Source: an uncultured Metabacillus sp.
GTDB lineage: Bacteria; Bacillota; Bacilli; Bacillales; Bacillaceae
Reading direction: 5' to 3'
Length of the DNA: 64,000 nt
Assembly: GCF_947503125.1 (NCBI RefSeq)
Contig: NZ_CANNCR010000014.1
Span: forward strand, 29,811-93,810
Shown: in pieces, positions 61,695 through 64,000 of the stretch
Position numbering within the stretch: position 1 is the first letter of the stretch
How the letters are laid out: every line of letters begins with the position of its first letter
Notes under the pieces: generated by a model
Database searches by the model: none
The model's input: only the letters and a program-made list of their open reading frames with translations
Told to the model about the DNA's origin: nothing
Translations under genes and position numbers: made by a program

Positions 61695-62600
61695 TTACCT
61701 CGTTTTCAGCAAATCTTCCAAAGCAGAATATAATGAAGGAAATGAAAATTCAAACCCATTATCAAGTAATACTTTAGGGATCACATGCTGCCCTTTAAGA
61801 ACAAGTGTGCTTTTCTGTCCGAGAATAAGTTTCATCACAAATGAAGGGACAGGAAGCCAATGGGGGCGACGTAAAACTGAACCAATTGTCTTTCCAAATT
61901 CCTTCATTTTTACTGGGGTTGGAGCTGTGACGTTGACAGGCCCATGAATCGCATCATGTTTTATCACAAAGGCAATAGCTCTGACAACATCTGTCACATG
62001 AACCCAAGACACCCATTGTGCACCACTGCCAACTGTACCGCCTGTGAATAATCGGTATGGGAGCACCATAAGAGGAAGCGCACCTTCCTTTTTACCAAGC
62101 ACAACACCGAATCTCATCAAAACAGTACGAATTCCAAGAGACTCTATTTGTTTTGCTTTTGTTTCCCAGTCATAGACTGTTTGACCAAGAAAATCAGTTG
62201 CTGGTTCTACTGAATCCTCTGTATATATAGTATCAAATGAAGGTGGATAAATACCGATCGCACTGGCATTGATAAAAACAGACGGCTTTTCGGCCAAAGC
62301 GGCAACAATTCGCACTAACTCATCTGTTGCTTTCATCCGGCTGTCATAAATCTGCTTTTTATGGGCAGTATTCCATCTGCCTGCGTTAATGGAAACACCA
62401 GCTAAATTTATGATGGCATCTGCATGATTAATCACTCTTTCAGGAGAAGTACCGTTTTCAAGCCATTGTACATATGTAACATTTTTTGAAGAAATTTGCC
62501 TTTTCCTTGTTAAGATCACTATTTCATGTCCTTCGTGAAGAAGGGTGTCAGTCAATATTCGTCCAATAAACCCAGACCCACCAGCAATGACGATTCTCAT
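61695..62600 (-). CDS. TIGR01777 family SDR epimerase-like protein
   Basis: A 301-residue extended SDR protein (YfhF/YfcH type). The nucleotide motif is IVIAGGSGFIGRILTDTL, the loop AIINLAGVSINAGRWN and the helix following DSRMKATDELV are typical, and the C-terminus carries the family's own domain (PVPSFVMKLILGQKSTLVLKG). The usual YxxxK is replaced by a segment around YDWETKAK. Physiological substrate is unknown, although relatives affect cell division. ATG 62600 has GGAGGGAG eight bases upstream, whereas a start six codons earlier overlaps it. Confidence 0.9.
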   Translation of the reverse strand: MRIVIAGGSGFIGRILTDTLLHEGHEIVILTRKRQISSKNVTYVQWLENGTSPERVINHADAIINLAGVSINAGRWNTAHKKQIYDSRMKATDELVRIVAALAEKPSVFINASAIGIYPPSFDTIYTEDSVEPATDFLGQTVYDWETKAKQIESLGIRTVLMRFGVVLGKKEGALPLMVLPYRLFTGGTVGSGAQWVSWVHVTDVVRAIAFVIKHDAIHGPVNVTAPTPVKMKEFGKTIGSVLRRPHWLPVPSFVMKLILGQKSTLVLKGQHVIPKVLLDNGFEFSFPSLYSALEDLLKTR

Positions 62601-62791
62601 GTTCTCCCTCCGATTCAAAACAAAGCTTACTATTATTATGAAGGATTGCCGCTATGTTGTAAAATGTTAGTAGGAAGTTTGGATGAGTTATGAAAATATA
62701 AAATTTATGAGACAACATGATATGATAGTTAAAACGCAAATCTAATAAACTTGAAAAAGCACTTGAAAAATATTTTACGAGGAGAATGACT

Positions 62792-63664
62792 ATGAAAAAT
62801 ATTGTCAGTACAGAATGGCTAGCTGGTGAAATTGATAGAAAGAATAACCAACTGGTCATCGTCGATACACGTTTTAATTTAGGCAAACCACAGGAAGGTT
62901 ATAACCAGTATCTAAAAGGTCATATACCAGGTGCTGTTTATGCAGATCTTGAAAAACATCTTTCAGCTCCAATTAACAAGCATGGAGGACGTCATCCTTT
63001 ACCAGATATAGACTTATTAGCGAAAAAATTAGGTGAACTTGGAATCGATAATGATTCCCACGTTGTCATTTATGACGATCAAGGCGGAATGATCGCTTCA
63101 CGGCTTTGGTGGCTGCTTCACTATATCGGAGTATCGAATGCTGCTGTATTGGATGGAGGCTGGAAAAAATGGACAAGTGAAAACAACCCAATTTTCAATG
63201 CCGTACCTAATCCTTCAGGGAAAACGTTACATCCACGAGTAAATCCTGAATGGAAATGGGTTGATCATGTTGAGGTGAAGGAAAAGCTTCATCACCCTGA
63301 TACAATTTTAATTGACTCAAGAGAGAATTCGCGTTATCTTGGCGAATCCGAACCGATAGATCCCGTAGCTGGACATATACCTGGGGCAAGAAATTATTTT
63401 TGGAAGGACATTTTGAATGAAGATGGAAGCTTGAAGCAGAGGGAAGAGCTTACTGCCCATTTTTCTGATATTCCTTTAGAAAAGGAAATTATCGTTTATT
63501 GCGGGTCTGGAGTTTCAGCATGTCCAAATATTTTAGCTTTGAATGAAGCAGGATATTCAAATATTAAGTTATACGCAGGGAGCTGGAGTGATTGGATTAC
63601 ATACCCGGACAATCCTATTGCAGTAGGGGATGAAAGGGAACAAGATAGAGATTCTAGTAGGTAA
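62792..63664 (+). CDS. Two-domain sulfurtransferase (rhodanese)
   Basis: A 290-residue tandem rhodanese that transfers sulfane sulfur, from thiosulfate or 3-mercaptopyruvate. The N-terminal domain is catalytically dead (VVIYDDQGGMIASR has no Cys) and serves a structural role; the C-terminal domain has the active Cys237 in IVYCGSGVSACPN. The linker helix and the CGSGVSA loop fit the TST subgroup. ATG 62792 lies seven bases after GAGGAG; ATG 62786 is too close. Divergent from the epimerase gene. Confidence 0.93.
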   Translation: MKNIVSTEWLAGEIDRKNNQLVIVDTRFNLGKPQEGYNQYLKGHIPGAVYADLEKHLSAPINKHGGRHPLPDIDLLAKKLGELGIDNDSHVVIYDDQGGMIASRLWWLLHYIGVSNAAVLDGGWKKWTSENNPIFNAVPNPSGKTLHPRVNPEWKWVDHVEVKEKLHHPDTILIDSRENSRYLGESEPIDPVAGHIPGARNYFWKDILNEDGSLKQREELTAHFSDIPLEKEIIVYCGSGVSACPNILALNEAGYSNIKLYAGSWSDWITYPDNPIAVGDEREQDRDSSR

Positions 63665-63747
63665 TTATTAATAAAACAGGAATGGGGGGTGTCTCAAAAG
63701 CAAAGAGGCAGCTCCCCACAAAAGGGCAATAACTCTTTTTTAAAAGC

Positions 63748-63915
63748 TTAATTAACCTCATCATCCATCTTAGCTGCTTCACCGAGCTTGTTCATAGATT
63801 TCTTAAATGAATTTGCTCTATTTTTTACATTCTCCTCTAAATGAATCTCTTCCGCTTTTGTATTCCAAATACTATATTTAATCTCATTTTTTTGAAATTC
63901 GTCTTTTTCTGACAT
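63748..63915 (-). CDS. Small charged protein of unknown function
   Basis: A 55-residue, hydrophilic, probably helical protein (MSEKDEFQKNEIKYSIWNTKAEE..., ending AAKMDDEVN). GAGGGAG lies eight bases before the ATG, which supports expression. It resembles short YqxX-type helical Bacillus proteins only in composition; no family was recognised. Confidence 0.55.
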   Translation of the reverse strand: MSEKDEFQKNEIKYSIWNTKAEEIHLEENVKNRANSFKKSMNKLGEAAKMDDEVN

Positions 63916-64000
63916 GTTCTAAACTCCCTCAATAAAGTTAATTTTCCTTCCAAATACTCGTGTATTCTCAATATTTCATAACTACCATTTAGTTGACTCA

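Overview
The window reads as chromosomal DNA from a low-GC, endospore-forming Bacillaceae (Bacillus, Neobacillus or Cytobacillus-like). The evidence is close resemblance to B. subtilis proteins (GltC, PdxK, YlaM-type glutaminase, Ndk), an H-type small acid-soluble spore protein, a Spo0E-like phosphatase, a SleB/CwlJ-type wall hydrolase, a type-B RNase P RNA, strong AGGAGG ribosome binding sites and cre-like CcpA sites. No prophage, insertion sequence, CRISPR array or tRNA was seen.

Layout. 1-5 kb: a GNAT acetyltransferase, a broken chemoreceptor tail, a DUF3892 protein, an AraC regulator followed by a GH4 alpha-galactosidase, then glutaminase and ndk on the minus strand. 5.9-11.6 kb: a ring-cleaving VOC dioxygenase, gdhA divergent from a GltC-like regulator, a secreted M14 carboxypeptidase and small proteins. 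11.7-22.3 kb is the most coherent block: two paralogous GntR/LacI-type repressors, a CUT1 sugar ABC transporter (binding protein plus two permeases, no ATPase), a TIM-barrel sugar isomerase and three Gfo/Idh/MocA oxidoreductases. Operator-like TTGTTATAT motifs and a consensus cre site lie around the transporter promoter. The set looks like an import and oxidation pathway for an unidentified carbohydrate.

22.6-40 kb is a mosaic of small enzymes, membrane proteins and regulators. It includes an MFS transporter behind a complete PyrR-type RNA attenuator, a sigma-W-type promoter in front of a secreted hydrolase, a TerC protein, pdxK and rnpB. 40-46 kb holds DUF3870, a CoA-transferase pair, a thiolase and an NRAMP-fold transporter lacking the metal-site motifs, then a nucleoside-type MFS permease. 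46-64 kb holds a LysE exporter, a Spo0E-like protein, a ZTP riboswitch before a serA-type dehydrogenase, esterases, efflux pumps (one with a divergent TetR regulator), a cof-type phosphatase, sspH, an intracellular GH43 enzyme divergent from a ThuA-like protein, a TIGR01777 epimerase and a rhodanese.

Three families of non-coding repeat or hairpin elements are scattered between genes. In one of them, the central stem differs in sequence between copies while both arms stay complementary. The least expected signals are the PyrR attenuator on a lone transporter, the NRAMP-like protein in a 3-ketoacid operon, the uncharacterised sugar cluster, and the phosphatase-membrane fusion gene at 26.6 kb.
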